A stretch of DNA of 64,000 nt, taken from positions 2,728,001 to 2,792,000 of the forward strand of contig NZ_CP107945.1 of NCBI RefSeq assembly GCF_036057275.1. Direction: 5' to 3'. The stretch is from Streptomyces sp. NBC_00390 (GTDB lineage Bacteria > Actinomycetota > Actinomycetes > Streptomycetales > Streptomycetaceae). Every line of letters begins with the position of its first letter. Positions within the stretch are counted from its first letter, which is position 1. The position numbers and the translations under genes were made by a program. The notes below the pieces were generated by a model. The model saw only the letters and a program-made list of their open reading frames with translations. It made no database searches and had not been told where the DNA came from. Shown in pieces: positions 16,742-26,293 of this stretch.

Positions 16742-17611
16742 ATGACGGACCGCAGTCTCGAGGCCCTGGGGCTGGACGCCGTTCCGGCGGAAGACCCGCT
16801 GGCCTATCCGGGCCTGCCGGTGACCGAGCCCTCCCTGCTGACCGGCGACGAGCTGCTGCGGCTGGACGTACGGCCGCGGCGGCTCGGCGAGTGGTACGTG
16901 AAAGAGCGGCGGCAGCCGCTGGACGAGGTGCTCGCCCGCCTCGGCCGGGCCTCCGCCGGGCGCCGCCACCCGGTGCTGGCGGTCGGCTCCAACGCATCGC
17001 CCGCGCAGGTCGGCCACAAACTCACCCGCTGCGGCGTCCCGGCCGTCGTGCCGATGGTCCCGGTTCGGGTGCGCGGCGTCGGCGTCGGCTGCTCGGGCCA
17101 CATCAGCACGGCCGGCTATGTGGCGGGGGCACCGTACGCGGCCCCCGGGGCACAAGCGGTCCTGGTCGTCTCGTGGCTGGACCCGGTCCAGCTCGCGGCC
17201 CTGGACGGCACGGAGTTCCACTACGCGCGAGTGCTGCTGCCCGGCGCGGCGTTCGCGATGACGATGCCGTCCGGCGAGCGGCTGAGCGGCGCCTATACAT
17301 ACGTCAGTGCGCACGGCGTCCTGCGCGGGCCGGACGGCACCCCGCGCTCCGGCGGCGTCGCCCAGAGGCAGCTCCTCGCAGCCCTGCTGGCCGGCTCCGC
17401 CCGGCTGCGCACACTGCTGGGGCCGGATCCGGCGGCGTGGGTGGAAAGGGCGCGGGCGGACCGGGCGGTGCGGGAGCGGGGGACGCAGATCTTCGGCGAG
17501 GAGGGATGGGTGCGGCGGCGGACCGGCCTTGCGGCGTACGCGGACACGGCGGCCGAGCCGCGGCGGTACGACGATCTGCCGCCGCTGGGCGGCGGCTCGC
17601 TTGGCATGTAG
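16742..17611 (+). CDS. Conserved hypothetical protein, possible GGCT-like fold
   Basis: A 289-residue soluble protein I do not recognise with certainty. HPVLAVGSNASPAQVGHKL near residue 80 resembles the YGSNL loop of gamma-glutamylcyclotransferase-like (BtrG-fold) proteins, and the following beta-rich stretch with LDPVQLAALDGTEFHYARVLLP fits that fold, but the catalytic glutamate cannot be placed with confidence. ATG start with GAAGGG nine bases upstream. It lies divergent from the Kir-like gene and upstream of the second ABC operon, so it could be part of the same conserved neighbourhood. Confidence 0.6.
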   Translation: MTDRSLEALGLDAVPAEDPLAYPGLPVTEPSLLTGDELLRLDVRPRRLGEWYVKERRQPLDEVLARLGRASAGRRHPVLAVGSNASPAQVGHKLTRCGVPAVVPMVPVRVRGVGVGCSGHISTAGYVAGAPYAAPGAQAVLVVSWLDPVQLAALDGTEFHYARVLLPGAAFAMTMPSGERLSGAYTYVSAHGVLRGPDGTPRSGGVAQRQLLAALLAGSARLRTLLGPDPAAWVERARADRAVRERGTQIFGEEGWVRRRTGLAAYADTAAEPRRYDDLPPLGGGSLGM

Positions 17612-17760
17612 CGCTGGGGCCTTGGACCGGCCCGACGCTGTGGCCGGAGCGTTATACCTTGCGGGGAACCGTCAAACCCCGGATATCCTCCTAACTCTTA
17701 CGGGGGCGATCGGCAGCAATGCCGCTGCCCCGACGACCCGAAAGCCGATGGGGCTGCAGA

Positions 17761-18914
<1,154 letters not shown>

Positions 18915-18918
<4 letters not shown>

Positions 18919-19748
18919 CCACCCCCTACCAGCAGCAGGGCGCCCCCGTCGCCTCGTACGCCTCCCCCATCCCGGTGCGCAGCGCCCACCTCGGCGACGC
19001 CCTGGCCTCCGAGTGGACCAAGATCCGCTCGGTGCGCTCCACGATGTGGACCCTCGGCGTGATGATCGTGCTGATGCTCGGCATCGGTCTCGGGGTCGCG
19101 GCCATCGTCTCGTCGCAGGATGTCCGGGTGGAGGGCGAGTCGGCGCTCGGCCTCGGCTTCTTCGGCGTACTGCTCGGTTCGATCTGTGTGATGACGCTCG
19201 GCGTGCTCACCATCGCGTCCGAGTACGGCACCGGCATGATCCGTACGACTCTGACCGCCTGCCCCAGCCGGAGCCGGGTGCTGATCGCCAAGTCCCTCGT
19301 GTTCTTCCTGCTGGTCTTCACCCTCACGACCGTGATCGCCGCGCTCGTCGCCGCGATCCAGACGTCGATGGTGGACGCGGACGAGCCGACCGGGGGGCAG
19401 TGGCTGCAGTCCACCGTGGGGGTGGGGCTCTACGTCGCGACGCTCGGACTGCTGTCCCTCGCTGTCGGTGCGATGATCCGGCACTCGGCGGGCGCGATCA
19501 CGATCATGATCGGCGTGATGCTGCTGCCGCTCGTGGCGGCCATGTTCATGTTCTCGGAGTCGCTCTCGGACGTGCAGGACTTCCTGCTGCGATACGCGAT
19601 CCCGAGCCAGCTCATCGGCGTCTACGGACAGGCCGCCGACGGCTCCGGTTCCGGTCCGGTCGGCTGGGAGCCGGTGTGGATCATTCTCGGCGTGACCGCG
19701 GTCGCGATGGCCGGAGCGTTCGCGACGATCAACAGCCGCGACGTCTGA
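18915..19748 (+). CDS. ABC-2 type transporter permease (copy 2)
   Basis: A 277-residue permease with about six membrane segments, paralogue of that at 14789 (shared EWTKIRSVRSTMWTLGV and SEYGTGMIRTTL). A 20-residue Gln/Ala/Pro-rich N-terminal extension precedes the shared core, matching the tail added on the partner ATPase of this copy. Start codon overlaps the ATPase stop (ATGA), so the pair is translationally coupled. Substrate unknown. Confidence 0.88.
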
Positions 19749-19751
19749 CCC

Positions 19752-20081
19752 TCAGTACCTCGGCGCGTTACGGGACCGCTGCACCCTCGTGGTGCGGCGG
19801 TCCTTCGCGTTCCAGCACGCCTTGTGCCAGTGCCGGCGGTCGTCGACACCGGCATGCTCGGGCCAGGCCACCACATGCGGCACCCCCGAGGGGATCTCCT
19901 GGTCGCAGCCCGGGCATCGGTACCGCTTGCCGTCGGCGGCGGCGCCCGCGACATGGCGCACCGACCACTCCTCGCCCTGCCAGGACTCGGCTCTGCCGAA
20001 GCCTCCGTACCGCTCCCCCGGCTCGCCTGAGCGATCGGTCGGCTTCTCGCCGCCACGGGGGCGGTTGCGGCGCGGAGACAC
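19752..20081 (-). CDS. Small zinc-ribbon-like protein (annotated elsewhere as ATP/GTP-binding)
   Basis: A 109-residue conserved Streptomyces protein. The first 40 residues are basic and Gly-rich; the C-terminal half carries YRCPGCDQEIPSGVPHVVAW and HWHKACWNAK, so two CxxC-type and two His/Cys positions that look like a zinc-binding fold. I recall that homologues are often labelled ATP/GTP-binding protein, but no P-loop is visible and I do not support that label. GTG at 20081 is chosen because GAGG lies five bases upstream. It is convergent with the ABC permease, with only three bases between the stops. Confidence 0.7.
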   Translation of the reverse strand: MSPRRNRPRGGEKPTDRSGEPGERYGGFGRAESWQGEEWSVRHVAGAAADGKRYRCPGCDQEIPSGVPHVVAWPEHAGVDDRRHWHKACWNAKDRRTTRVQRSRNAPRY

Positions 20082-20200
20082 GTGACACCTCACGGGGCAA
20101 GTCCGGACAGTTCCCTTCCAGCGTAAGGGCCGAAGTCACGGGTACCCGCCCCCGCAGCATGAGACCGTGGCTCAAATCAGGCGCAGTTACCGGACAATCG

Positions 20201-20249
20201 CAACAACTTTGCGCCTACCCGTGCCTTTGGCACGTGTCAGGCGTTGTTG
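20201..20249 (+). other. 49-nt three-step hairpin upstream of the luciferase-like gene
   Basis: CAACAA (20201-20206) pairs with TTGTTG (20244-20249), CGCCT (20212-20216) with AGGCG (20239-20243), and CGTGCC (20220-20225) with GGCACG (20229-20234) around a TTT loop. It ends 30 bases before the ribosome site of the next gene and may be a leader structure or an operator. Confidence 0.45.
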
Positions 20250-20292
20250 CCAGTGGGGGAGTGACGCGTCGGCCGCAAGGAGGCAGATGGCG

Positions 20293-21324
20293 ATGCGCGT
20301 TGGAACTTTCGTACTGGCGGCTCAGTTTCCGGGCCAGGGGCAGGGGGAGGCGCTGCACCGCGCGGTGCGCTCCGCCGAGGTCGCGGAGGAGTCCGGGCTG
20401 GACTCCGTGTGGCTGGCCGAGCACCATTTCGTTCCGTACGGGGTGTGCCCGTCGGCGGTGACCCTTGCGGCCCTGCTGCTCGGGCGTACGCGGCGGATCC
20501 GGGTCGGCACGGCCGTGAGCGTCCTGCCGAGCGCCCATCCGGTGGCGCTGGGCGAGCAGGCCGCTCTGCTGCATCTCACCTCGGACGGACGGTTCTCGCT
20601 CGGGGTGGGCCGCGGTGGGCCCTGGGTCGACCTGGAGGTGTTCGGCGCCGGCCTCGCCGCGTACGAGACGGGCTTCCCCGAATCCCTCGATCTGCTGCTG
20701 CGCTGGCTGCGCGAGCCCCAAGTCGGTGCGCAGGGTGAGCGGTTCGGCTTCCGTCCGGTGCCGGTCGTGCCCCGGCCCGACGAGCTCATCGACGGCCCGC
20801 CCGGCGGGCCCGAGGTCATCGTCGCATGCACGTCGCCGAAGAGCGTGCGTCTCGCCGCGGAGCGCGGGCTGGCGATGCTGCTCGGGATGCACTGCGGCGA
20901 CGAGGAGAAGGCGGACATGGTCGCTCTGTGGCGCACACACGCGCTGGCAGCCGGCCACGCGCCCGAGACGGTCGCTGCGGCCGGCCATGTGTCGGCCGGT
21001 CTGGTGCAGATCGGCGACCACAGCCGTGAGGCCACCGAAACCCTGGTGAAGGCGATGCCCGGCTGGCTCAGGCAGGGCCTGGAAGCCCATGTCACCGTCG
21101 ACGGCCGGCACCGGGCGATGCGCGACCCGGTGGCGTACACCGAACTGCTCTGCACGCTGCATCCCGTGGGCCCGCCCCGGCGTGCGGCGGACCGGCTCGC
21201 GGCGACCGCCGAGCGCACCGGGATCACTCGTTTCGCACTGCTCGCCGAGGGCTCGGGCGACCTCGCCGCCACCGAGGAGAACGTACGGCGGCTGGGCACG
21301 GAGGTACTGCCCCTGCTCGGCTGA
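20293..21324 (+). CDS. LLM class (bacterial luciferase-like) oxidoreductase
   Basis: A 343-residue TIM-barrel monooxygenase-like protein of the flavin- or F420-dependent luciferase family. The start MRVGTFVLAAQFPGQ, the GLDSVWLAEHHF segment (strand 2 with the family His pair), the TRRIRVGTAVSVLPSAHPVALGEQAALL stretch and the GRFSLGVGRGGP loop are typical. ATG at 20293 lies 9 bases after AGGAGG; the in-frame ATG two codons earlier is too close. Actinobacterial members often use F420H2, but the sequence alone does not decide cofactor or substrate. It stands alone, convergent with the SCO5389-family gene. Confidence 0.88.
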   Translation: MRVGTFVLAAQFPGQGQGEALHRAVRSAEVAEESGLDSVWLAEHHFVPYGVCPSAVTLAALLLGRTRRIRVGTAVSVLPSAHPVALGEQAALLHLTSDGRFSLGVGRGGPWVDLEVFGAGLAAYETGFPESLDLLLRWLREPQVGAQGERFGFRPVPVVPRPDELIDGPPGGPEVIVACTSPKSVRLAAERGLAMLLGMHCGDEEKADMVALWRTHALAAGHAPETVAAAGHVSAGLVQIGDHSREATETLVKAMPGWLRQGLEAHVTVDGRHRAMRDPVAYTELLCTLHPVGPPRRAADRLAATAERTGITRFALLAEGSGDLAATEENVRRLGTEVLPLLG

Positions 21325-21363
21325 GGACACAGTGCGACCCGCAGGTCCGGGTCCGGGTCGTCC

Positions 21364-21418
21364 GGGAGGTGCTGCCGCTCCGACATCAGTTGCACCTCCC
21401 GCGATGGGGAGCGGCAGC
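21364..21418. terminator. Overlapping alternative hairpins between convergent genes
   Basis: Stem A: GGGAGGTGC (21364-21372) with GCACCTCCC (21392-21400). Stem B: GCTGCCGCTCC (21371-21381) with GGAGCGGCAGC (21408-21418). The stems share bases and exclude each other. The position between two convergent stops suggests a bidirectional terminator. Confidence 0.55.
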
Positions 21419-21425
21419 AAAGACT

Positions 21426-21818
21426 TCAGCAGTCGCGCAGTTCGGGCGACTGATTGAGCAGCTGACCCCGTACGGAGGTGAAGCGGGCGAGCCGCTCGTC
21501 GACCGAAGAGTCCAGCGGGAACACCGCGACGCGGTGGCAGTTCTGGAATGCCAGACGCACCCCGAAGTGCCGTTGCAGCGCACCGCGAATCGCGTCACTC
21601 GCGAGCGCGCGCAGCAGCTGACCACGTGCCTGCTCGTCCGGCGGAGGCGTCTGGTTGTCGGCGAAGTCCCCGCCGTCCACCTTCAGCTGAGCCACCAGAG
21701 AACTGATCATCTCCCATGCGTAGGGCAGGGAGGTCCGGACGCAGTCGACGAAAGCGGCTTCGTCGACCTCGCCTCGCTCGGCCTGTTCCAACAGCGCCGG
21801 TGAGACGTCGAGCGACAT
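21426..21818 (-). CDS. SCO5389 family protein
   Basis: A 130-residue soluble conserved actinomycete protein with no assigned function; I recognise it as the SCO5389 family by sequence and by its position next to nucS. It starts MSLDVSPALLEQAERGEVDE and contains an acidic helical N-terminal half and the pattern CVRTSLPYAWEMISSLV. GAGGAG lies 6 bases before the ATG. A GGCCCCG/CGGGGCC hairpin (21834-21852) sits directly upstream of that ribosome site on the transcript and could modulate translation. It is divergent from nucS across a 242-bp gap. Confidence 0.8.
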   Translation of the reverse strand: MSLDVSPALLEQAERGEVDEAAFVDCVRTSLPYAWEMISSLVAQLKVDGGDFADNQTPPPDEQARGQLLRALASDAIRGALQRHFGVRLAFQNCHRVAVFPLDSSVDERLARFTSVRGQLLNQSPELRDC

Positions 21819-22060
21819 GGGTTCTCCTCTCGCGGCCCCGCCGAACGGGGCCTTACGGGCAGGGAAGGAGGAAGCGGACGTGCACCGACATACCAACGGC
21901 ACACGACAACGCAGAGTGCATGCGCCGCGACCTCCCGCTTCCACGGTAAGTGCGCTGTCCGGAGCGCACCAGGAGATTGGGAACACAACCGGCCAAATAA
22001 CGAAGGGTGCTTCCAGGGCGAATCGCGCGCAACGCCGTGTGTCGAGTAGCGTTGCCGACC

Positions 22061-22723
22061 ATGCGTCTCGTCATCGCCCGCTGCTCCGTGGACTACGCGG
22101 GCCGGCTCACCGCCCATCTGCCCTCCGCCCCCAGGTTGATCCTGGTCAAGGCCGACGGGAGCGTCTCGATCCATGCCGACGACCGAGCGTACAAACCACT
22201 GAACTGGATGTCACCGCCGTGCACGCTGAAGGAGGGCGACGACAGCGTGTGGACCGTGGTGAACAAAGCGGGCGAGAAACTGATCATTACGATGGAGGAA
22301 ATCCTCCATGACTCGTCGCACGAACTCGGTGTCGACCCCGGCCTGATCAAAGACGGCGTGGAAGCGCACCTCCAGGAGCTTCTCGCCGACCGGATCGAGA
22401 CACTCGGCGAGGGATACAGCCTGATCCGGCGCGAATACCCCACCGCCATCGGCCCTGTGGACATCCTCTGCCGGGACGCCGACGGCTCGACGATCGCGGT
22501 GGAGATCAAGCGGCGTGGCGAGATCGACGGCGTGGAGCAGCTCACCCGCTATCTGGAGCTGCTGAACCGCGACCCGCATCTGGCGCCGGTGAAGGGCGTG
22601 TTCGCGGCGCAGGAGATCAAGCCCCAGGCACGGGTACTGGCGACGGACCGCGGCATCGGCTGTGTGGTGCTCGACTACGAAGCGCTGCGGGGCATCGAGG
22701 ACGACAAGCTGCGCCTCTTCTGA
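22061..22723 (+). CDS. nucS: Endonuclease NucS (mismatch-specific)
   Basis: A 220-residue NucS/EndoMS nuclease, which replaces MutS/MutL in many actinobacteria by cutting both strands at mismatches. The N-terminal DNA-binding and dimerisation domain starts [20 protein letters not shown]. The C-terminal RecB-like nuclease centre is D134 (GPVDILC), E148 and K150 (VEIKR). The last residues DKLRLF match the beta-clamp-binding tail described for actinobacterial NucS. There is no ribosome site; TAGCGT at 22047-22052 lies 8 bases before the ATG, so the mRNA is probably leaderless or nearly so. Confidence 0.95.
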   Translation: MRLVIARCSVDYAGRLTAHLPSAPRLILVKADGSVSIHADDRAYKPLNWMSPPCTLKEGDDSVWTVVNKAGEKLIITMEEILHDSSHELGVDPGLIKDGVEAHLQELLADRIETLGEGYSLIRREYPTAIGPVDILCRDADGSTIAVEIKRRGEIDGVEQLTRYLELLNRDPHLAPVKGVFAAQEIKPQARVLATDRGIGCVVLDYEALRGIEDDKLRLF

Positions 22724-22749
22724 GATTCGTCAGCTGAGTGAACATTGAC

Positions 22750-22782
22750 CGGCCCCGGGCGCGCGCAGCGGCTCCGGGGCCG
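22750..22782 (+). terminator. Terminator hairpin after nucS
   Basis: CGGCCCCGG (22750-22758) and CCGGGGCCG (22774-22782) form a perfect 9-bp stem with a 15-base loop, 26 bases past the nucS stop. Confidence 0.6.
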
Positions 22783-23159
22783 CGGTGTTGCGTGAGGGGC
22801 ACGGGTTGTTCCCGGGCCGCGCGGGCGGCGCGCATCGCGGCGACGGCGGACTGACGCGAGGACCGCCATGGAGTGCCGGGCGCACGGGCGGGGCACAGGA
22901 CTCCCGTCCCCGGTGGCGGGTCGCCCGGGACCACGTGCCGCGCAGCGCGGCCGCGTAAGCACGGCCGACGACGGACGTACCGTCCGGCAGACCGTCCCTC
23001 AGGGGCCCGAACCGGCGGACCGCCACGCCCGATCCGGTACCGCACAGCACCCCCGTGACAGGCCGGTCCCGACAGGGCCACGCCCCGCAGCAGGCCGGCG
23101 GAACGCCCCGCACGGCCGGAACGGGCAGGGGCGGACCGGCGCCCCGGCCCGTTGCCCCG
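22783..23159. other. Intergenic stretch without a supported gene
   Basis: About 377 bases between the nucS terminator and the end of the minus-strand ATPase gene. Open frames exist on both strands because of high GC, but none has a convincing start, codon bias or recognisable product. No clear terminator for the ATPase gene is visible in it. Confidence 0.5.
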
Positions 23160-25589
23160 TCAGATCACCGGCGTGGTGTAACTCTCGGAGTCCGAGGTCG
23201 TGGAGGCGCTGCTCGTCACCGATTCGCTGCCGCCGGGCGAGGACGGCGTCGCGGTCGGAGTCGGCGTGGGGGTCGGAGTCGGGGTGGGGGTCGGCGTCGG
23301 CGTCCGTGTCGGGGTCCTCGTCGGAGTCGGCGACTTCGTCGGCTTCGAGGACGGCTTCGAGGACGACGGCCCGGTGCCCGGCGTCGACGCACTCGACGAC
23401 GGCCCCTCCCCCGGCGCCGACGGGCCGCCCGTCGACGAACTCGGGCTCGGCGAGACCGAGTCCGAGGGCTTGGCGCTCTTGTCCTTGTCGTCCTTGTCCT
23501 TGTCCTCGTCGGCCGGCGCACCGTCTGCCGGATCCGAGGTGTCCCAGCCGTCCGCGCTGTCGTCCTCGTTCACGGACTGGCCGGTCCCGATGTCGTCGCT
23601 CGGTGTCTCCTCCTTGTCGGAGACCGTGCCGAGGGTGACCACCGTGCCCAGAACGGCGGCAAGCAGGGCGCCCGCGCCCGCCGCGACCATGTTGCGCCGG
23701 GCGCCGAAGAGCACGGCACGGCGGCCCGTGGGCCGGTCGTCGTCCGAGGGCGTCTCGCGCCGGGTCACGACCGTCTGCGGCTCGTTCGCGGGCAGAGCCC
23801 GCAGCGGCGATGTCCTGGCAACCGACTCCAGGGCGGCGAGGGCCCGGGCGGCCGGGACACCGCGCGGCGGAGAGACGGGCTCCGCCGGCCGTTCGGCGGC
23901 CGGCTGCTCGTCGCCCGGGGTGCCGCCGACCGGCGACGTGCCCTCCGCACGGTCCGCGACAAGGGCCAGCGCGCGCCGTCCCGCGACCGTGCCGTTCTTG
24001 TCGGCCAGCGCGCCGCGCATGCCGATGGATGCCTCCAGTTCGGCCCTGGCCCGGTCCAGACTTCCGGTGCACAGCGCCAGAACGCCCAACTCGTGGTGGA
24101 AGTACGCCTCTTCGGCGACCTCACCGGATATTCGGGCGGCTTCGGAGCCGGCCCGCAGCGCACGCTCCCATGCTCCCCAGTGCTGTCCCGCGGCGAACGC
24201 GGGCGCGGCGCTGCGTGCGAGCAGGACGGCCGTGCTGGGGTGTCCGGGCTCGCGGCCCGGCACCAGCGTGCCGAGAGCGGCCATGATCGCGTCCGCCTCG
24301 GCGACGGCACGCTCCGGAGTCACCGAGGGATGCCCCGCCCACCAGGCATAGTGCTGGGCCGCGGTGTGGGCGGTGGCGGCCGCGTCCTCCGCGTAGCCCT
24401 TCTCGGTGAGCTGAGCGAGGACTCCCGCGGCCAGCCGGTAGCGGGAGCCGACCGGAGTGAGCAGTCCGCAGCTCATCAGTTCGCCGAGTGCGGCGTCGGC
24501 GTGGGTGTCGCCCACCAGCGCCGGCAGATGCGCCTGGTGCGGGACCTCACCGCCGAGGGCGACGGCGAACCGCAGCGTCTGGCGGGCGGATTCGCTGAGC
24601 CGGGAGGCGAGCAGCGAGGAGGGCGCGGCGCCCTCCCCCAGCGACGGCAGCGGAACGTCCTTGCCCTGGGCCGCGGCGAAGGGCGCGAACTCCTCGAACG
24701 CCTCCGGGTCGGCGCGCAGGCTGTCGCACTGCCGGAGCAGCGCACCGGCCTGCACGAAGCGCAGCGGCAGTCCTTCGGACTCGAACCAGAGGTCACCGGC
24801 CCAGTTCTGCTCGTCCTCGCTGAGCGGCCGGTCGACCGTGCGCTCCAGCAGGTCCAGGGCCGCGGCCCGGCCCAGACCGCTGAGCACGACCTCTTCGAGG
24901 TGCGGGTCAGAGGCGGGCGGGGGGACGTCGGGGGTTGCCGCGACGAGGAAGGCGCACTCGGGAGCGGCGTCCAGCAGCTCGCCGAGCGTGGCCTCGCCGA
25001 ACTCGAGATCGTCGAGGAGGACGATCGCGCCGATGTCACGGACGTAACCGGCGAACGCCTCGGGTTCCGGCCGGTGCCGGGGCGCGGCGTACACGGTGGC
25101 GAACAGCTCCTGGAGCAGTTCGGCGGGGGTGCGGTGGAAGCCGCTGAGCCGAACGACGCCGTCGGGCGCGAGGCCCCCGCAGCGCTCGGCGACGGCATCG
25201 AGCAGGGCGCTGCGGCCGGAGCCGGCGGGACCGGTCAGCCGCACGGAGCGGCCGCGGCCCAGCAGGCGTACGAGCCGCTCGCGCTCCTCCTCCCGCTCCA
25301 GCAGCGGGAGCCGCGGCGAGGCGGGTCCCGGCGGTACGGGCGGCTGCGCGGCACGCTGGAACTCGGCGCGCTCGGCGGCGGTGCGCCGGGCGGGCGGTCC
25401 GGGCTGCTCCCCCGGCGGGCAGGGTTCGATCTCGCTGCCGTCGACCGGGTTGACGGTGAGCAGGAAGTCGCCCGCGACGAGCCGGACCGTACGGACGGGT
25501 GCCGGCAGGGACGGTGCGCGGTCCGGCGTGATGGCATCACGCGGCGGACGAGCCGGTCCCGCGCCGTCGCCGAAGCTGTCGTTGTCCAT
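23160..25589 (-). CDS. Membrane-anchored ATPase with extracellular Pro/Thr-rich stalk
   Basis: An 809-residue protein. Residues 30-60 are a small beta-rich piece; a P-loop NTPase domain follows with Walker A GPAGSGRS (120-127, Arg in place of the usual Lys) and Walker B-like AIVLLDDLEF near 195, then helical repeats resembling the arm of STAND/LuxR-type ATPases (about 280-560). One membrane segment lies near 633-656 (MVAAGAGALLAAVLGTVVTLG), after which come an acidic stretch, a Ser/Pro region and a TPTP run, ending in a Ser/Thr tail. The ATPase would face the cytoplasm and the stalk the outside. ATG is chosen over the TTG two codons upstream. It lies convergent with nucS. Function unknown. 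Confidence 0.75.
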   Translation of the reverse strand: MDNDSFGDGAGPARPPRDAITPDRAPSLPAPVRTVRLVAGDFLLTVNPVDGSEIEPCPPGEQPGPPARRTAAERAEFQRAAQPPVPPGPASPRLPLLEREEERERLVRLLGRGRSVRLTGPAGSGRSALLDAVAERCGGLAPDGVVRLSGFHRTPAELLQELFATVYAAPRHRPEPEAFAGYVRDIGAIVLLDDLEFGEATLGELLDAAPECAFLVAATPDVPPPASDPHLEEVVLSGLGRAAALDLLERTVDRPLSEDEQNWAGDLWFESEGLPLRFVQAGALLRQCDSLRADPEAFEEFAPFAAAQGKDVPLPSLGEGAAPSSLLASRLSESARQTLRFAVALGGEVPHQAHLPALVGDTHADAALGELMSCGLLTPVGSRYRLAAGVLAQLTEKGYAEDAAATAHTAAQHYAWWAGHPSVTPERAVAEADAIMAALGTLVPGREPGHPSTAVLLARSAAPAFAAGQHWGAWERALRAGSEAARISGEVAEEAYFHHELGVLALCTGSLDRARAELEASIGMRGALADKNGTVAGRRALALVADRAEGTSPVGGTPGDEQPAAERPAEPVSPPRGVPAARALAALESVARTSPLRALPANEPQTVVTRRETPSDDDRPTGRRAVLFGARRNMVAAGAGALLAAVLGTVVTLGTVSDKEETPSDDIGTGQSVNEDDSADGWDTSDPADGAPADEDKDKDDKDKSAKPSDSVSPSPSSSTGGPSAPGEGPSSSASTPGTGPSSSKPSSKPTKSPTPTRTPTRTPTPTPTPTPTPTPTPTATPSSPGGSESVTSSASTTSDSESYTTPVI
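23245..23334 (-). repeat. Short tandem repeat coding the Thr-Pro run
   Basis: Repeated GTCGG(A/C/G)GT units encode the TPTPTPTP stretch of the membrane-anchored ATPase on the minus strand. The array is perfect enough to slip in replication, so the stalk length probably differs between strains. Confidence 0.6.
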
Positions 25590-25843
25590 GGTCAAAGCCC
25601 CCAGATGCGGTTAGCTCTAGCCTTGCTCCGCCAGGACCGGGAAATCCTGGTGCCGGAGCCGCGTGCGAATGCCCTCCCGGCCTGTCTGCACGCCCGCTGA
25701 CGCTTCGGGTCCGGTGCCTGCCTCACGGGTCCGTCGAAAGGGCAGGCGATCGAACCCTAGACGTTCGCACGGCATCGCGAAACCGCCGGGGTCTCCCCCG
25801 CCCGGGACGTGACCGTCTCGTGAGGATTCCCTGCTCGTAGCGG

Positions 25844-26167
25844 TCAGACCCGGGGGAGCGATTCGGCCGCGATACCGCCTTCGATGGCGAGGATGCGATG
25901 CAGCCGGGTGGCCACCAGCAGGCGCTGCATCTGCGGCGGTACGCCGCGCAGCACCAGTCGGCGGCCGCACCGGCCGGCCCGCCGGTGCGCGCCCATGATG
26001 ACCCCGAGCCCGGTGGCGTCCCACGAGTCGAGATGTGTCAGGTCGAGCACCAGGTCGCCGACTCCGTCGTCGACGGCCGAGTGCAGCACCGTACGGGCGT
26101 CCGCCGCGCTGCGGACGTCGAGGCGGCCCCCGACGACCAGCTCGGTGTGGTCGCCCCTGATGTGCAT
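25844..26167 (-). CDS. STAS domain protein, anti-sigma factor antagonist type
   Basis: A 107-residue single STAS domain like BldG/SpoIIAA, small cytoplasmic switch proteins that release sigma factors by binding anti-sigma kinases. The core VVGGRLDVRSAADARTVL and LVLDLTHLDSWDATGLGVIM are clear. At the position of the phosphorylated Ser in SpoIIAA there is Thr52 (DATGLGV), so regulation by phosphorylation is possible but changed. ATG with GGGGAG six bases upstream. No partner kinase is adjacent. The palindrome GTGACGTCAC lies 22 bp upstream of the start. Confidence 0.85.
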   Translation of the reverse strand: MHIRGDHTELVVGGRLDVRSAADARTVLHSAVDDGVGDLVLDLTHLDSWDATGLGVIMGAHRRAGRCGRRLVLRGVPPQMQRLLVATRLHRILAIEGGIAAESLPRV

Positions 26168-26189
26168 ATGCGCTCCCCGAGAGTGCTCT

Positions 26190-26199
26190 GTGACGTCAC
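26190..26199. promoter_or_regulatory. GTGACGTCAC palindrome upstream of the STAS gene
   Basis: A perfect 10-bp palindrome between the STAS start (26167) and its upstream region, in a T-rich promoter-like stretch. Possible operator; no regulator can be named from the sequence. Confidence 0.3.
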
Positions 26200-26269
26200 G
26201 TCTTTCTTTGCAACCACTGACTGCCGCAAGGCCGAGGCGGTTGCTGCTTGTAAGCGAACCGATACCGAA

Positions 26270-26287
26270 ATCACCCCGGAGGGTGAT
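26270..26287 (-). terminator. Terminator after the 3-hydroxybutyryl-CoA dehydrogenase gene
   Basis: ATCACCC-CGGA-GGGTGAT, a perfect 7-bp stem with a 4-base loop, starts 7 bases past the minus-strand stop codon and is followed on that strand by TTTC. Confidence 0.6.
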
Positions 26288-26293
26288 GGTGGA

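Noticed and set aside
19013..20461. Plus-strand frame of 482 codons across the ABC permease and the next two genes
   Set aside because: Out of frame with three better supported genes; Arg/His/Asp-rich translation typical of frame +2 in GC-rich DNA.
22783..23159. Several 60-150 codon frames on both strands after nucS
   Set aside because: None has a start signal or protein-like composition.
23055..25700. Long plus-strand frame opposite the membrane-anchored ATPase
   Set aside because: Arg/Gly-rich translation without domains; the minus strand has the Walker motifs, TM and proper codon bias.
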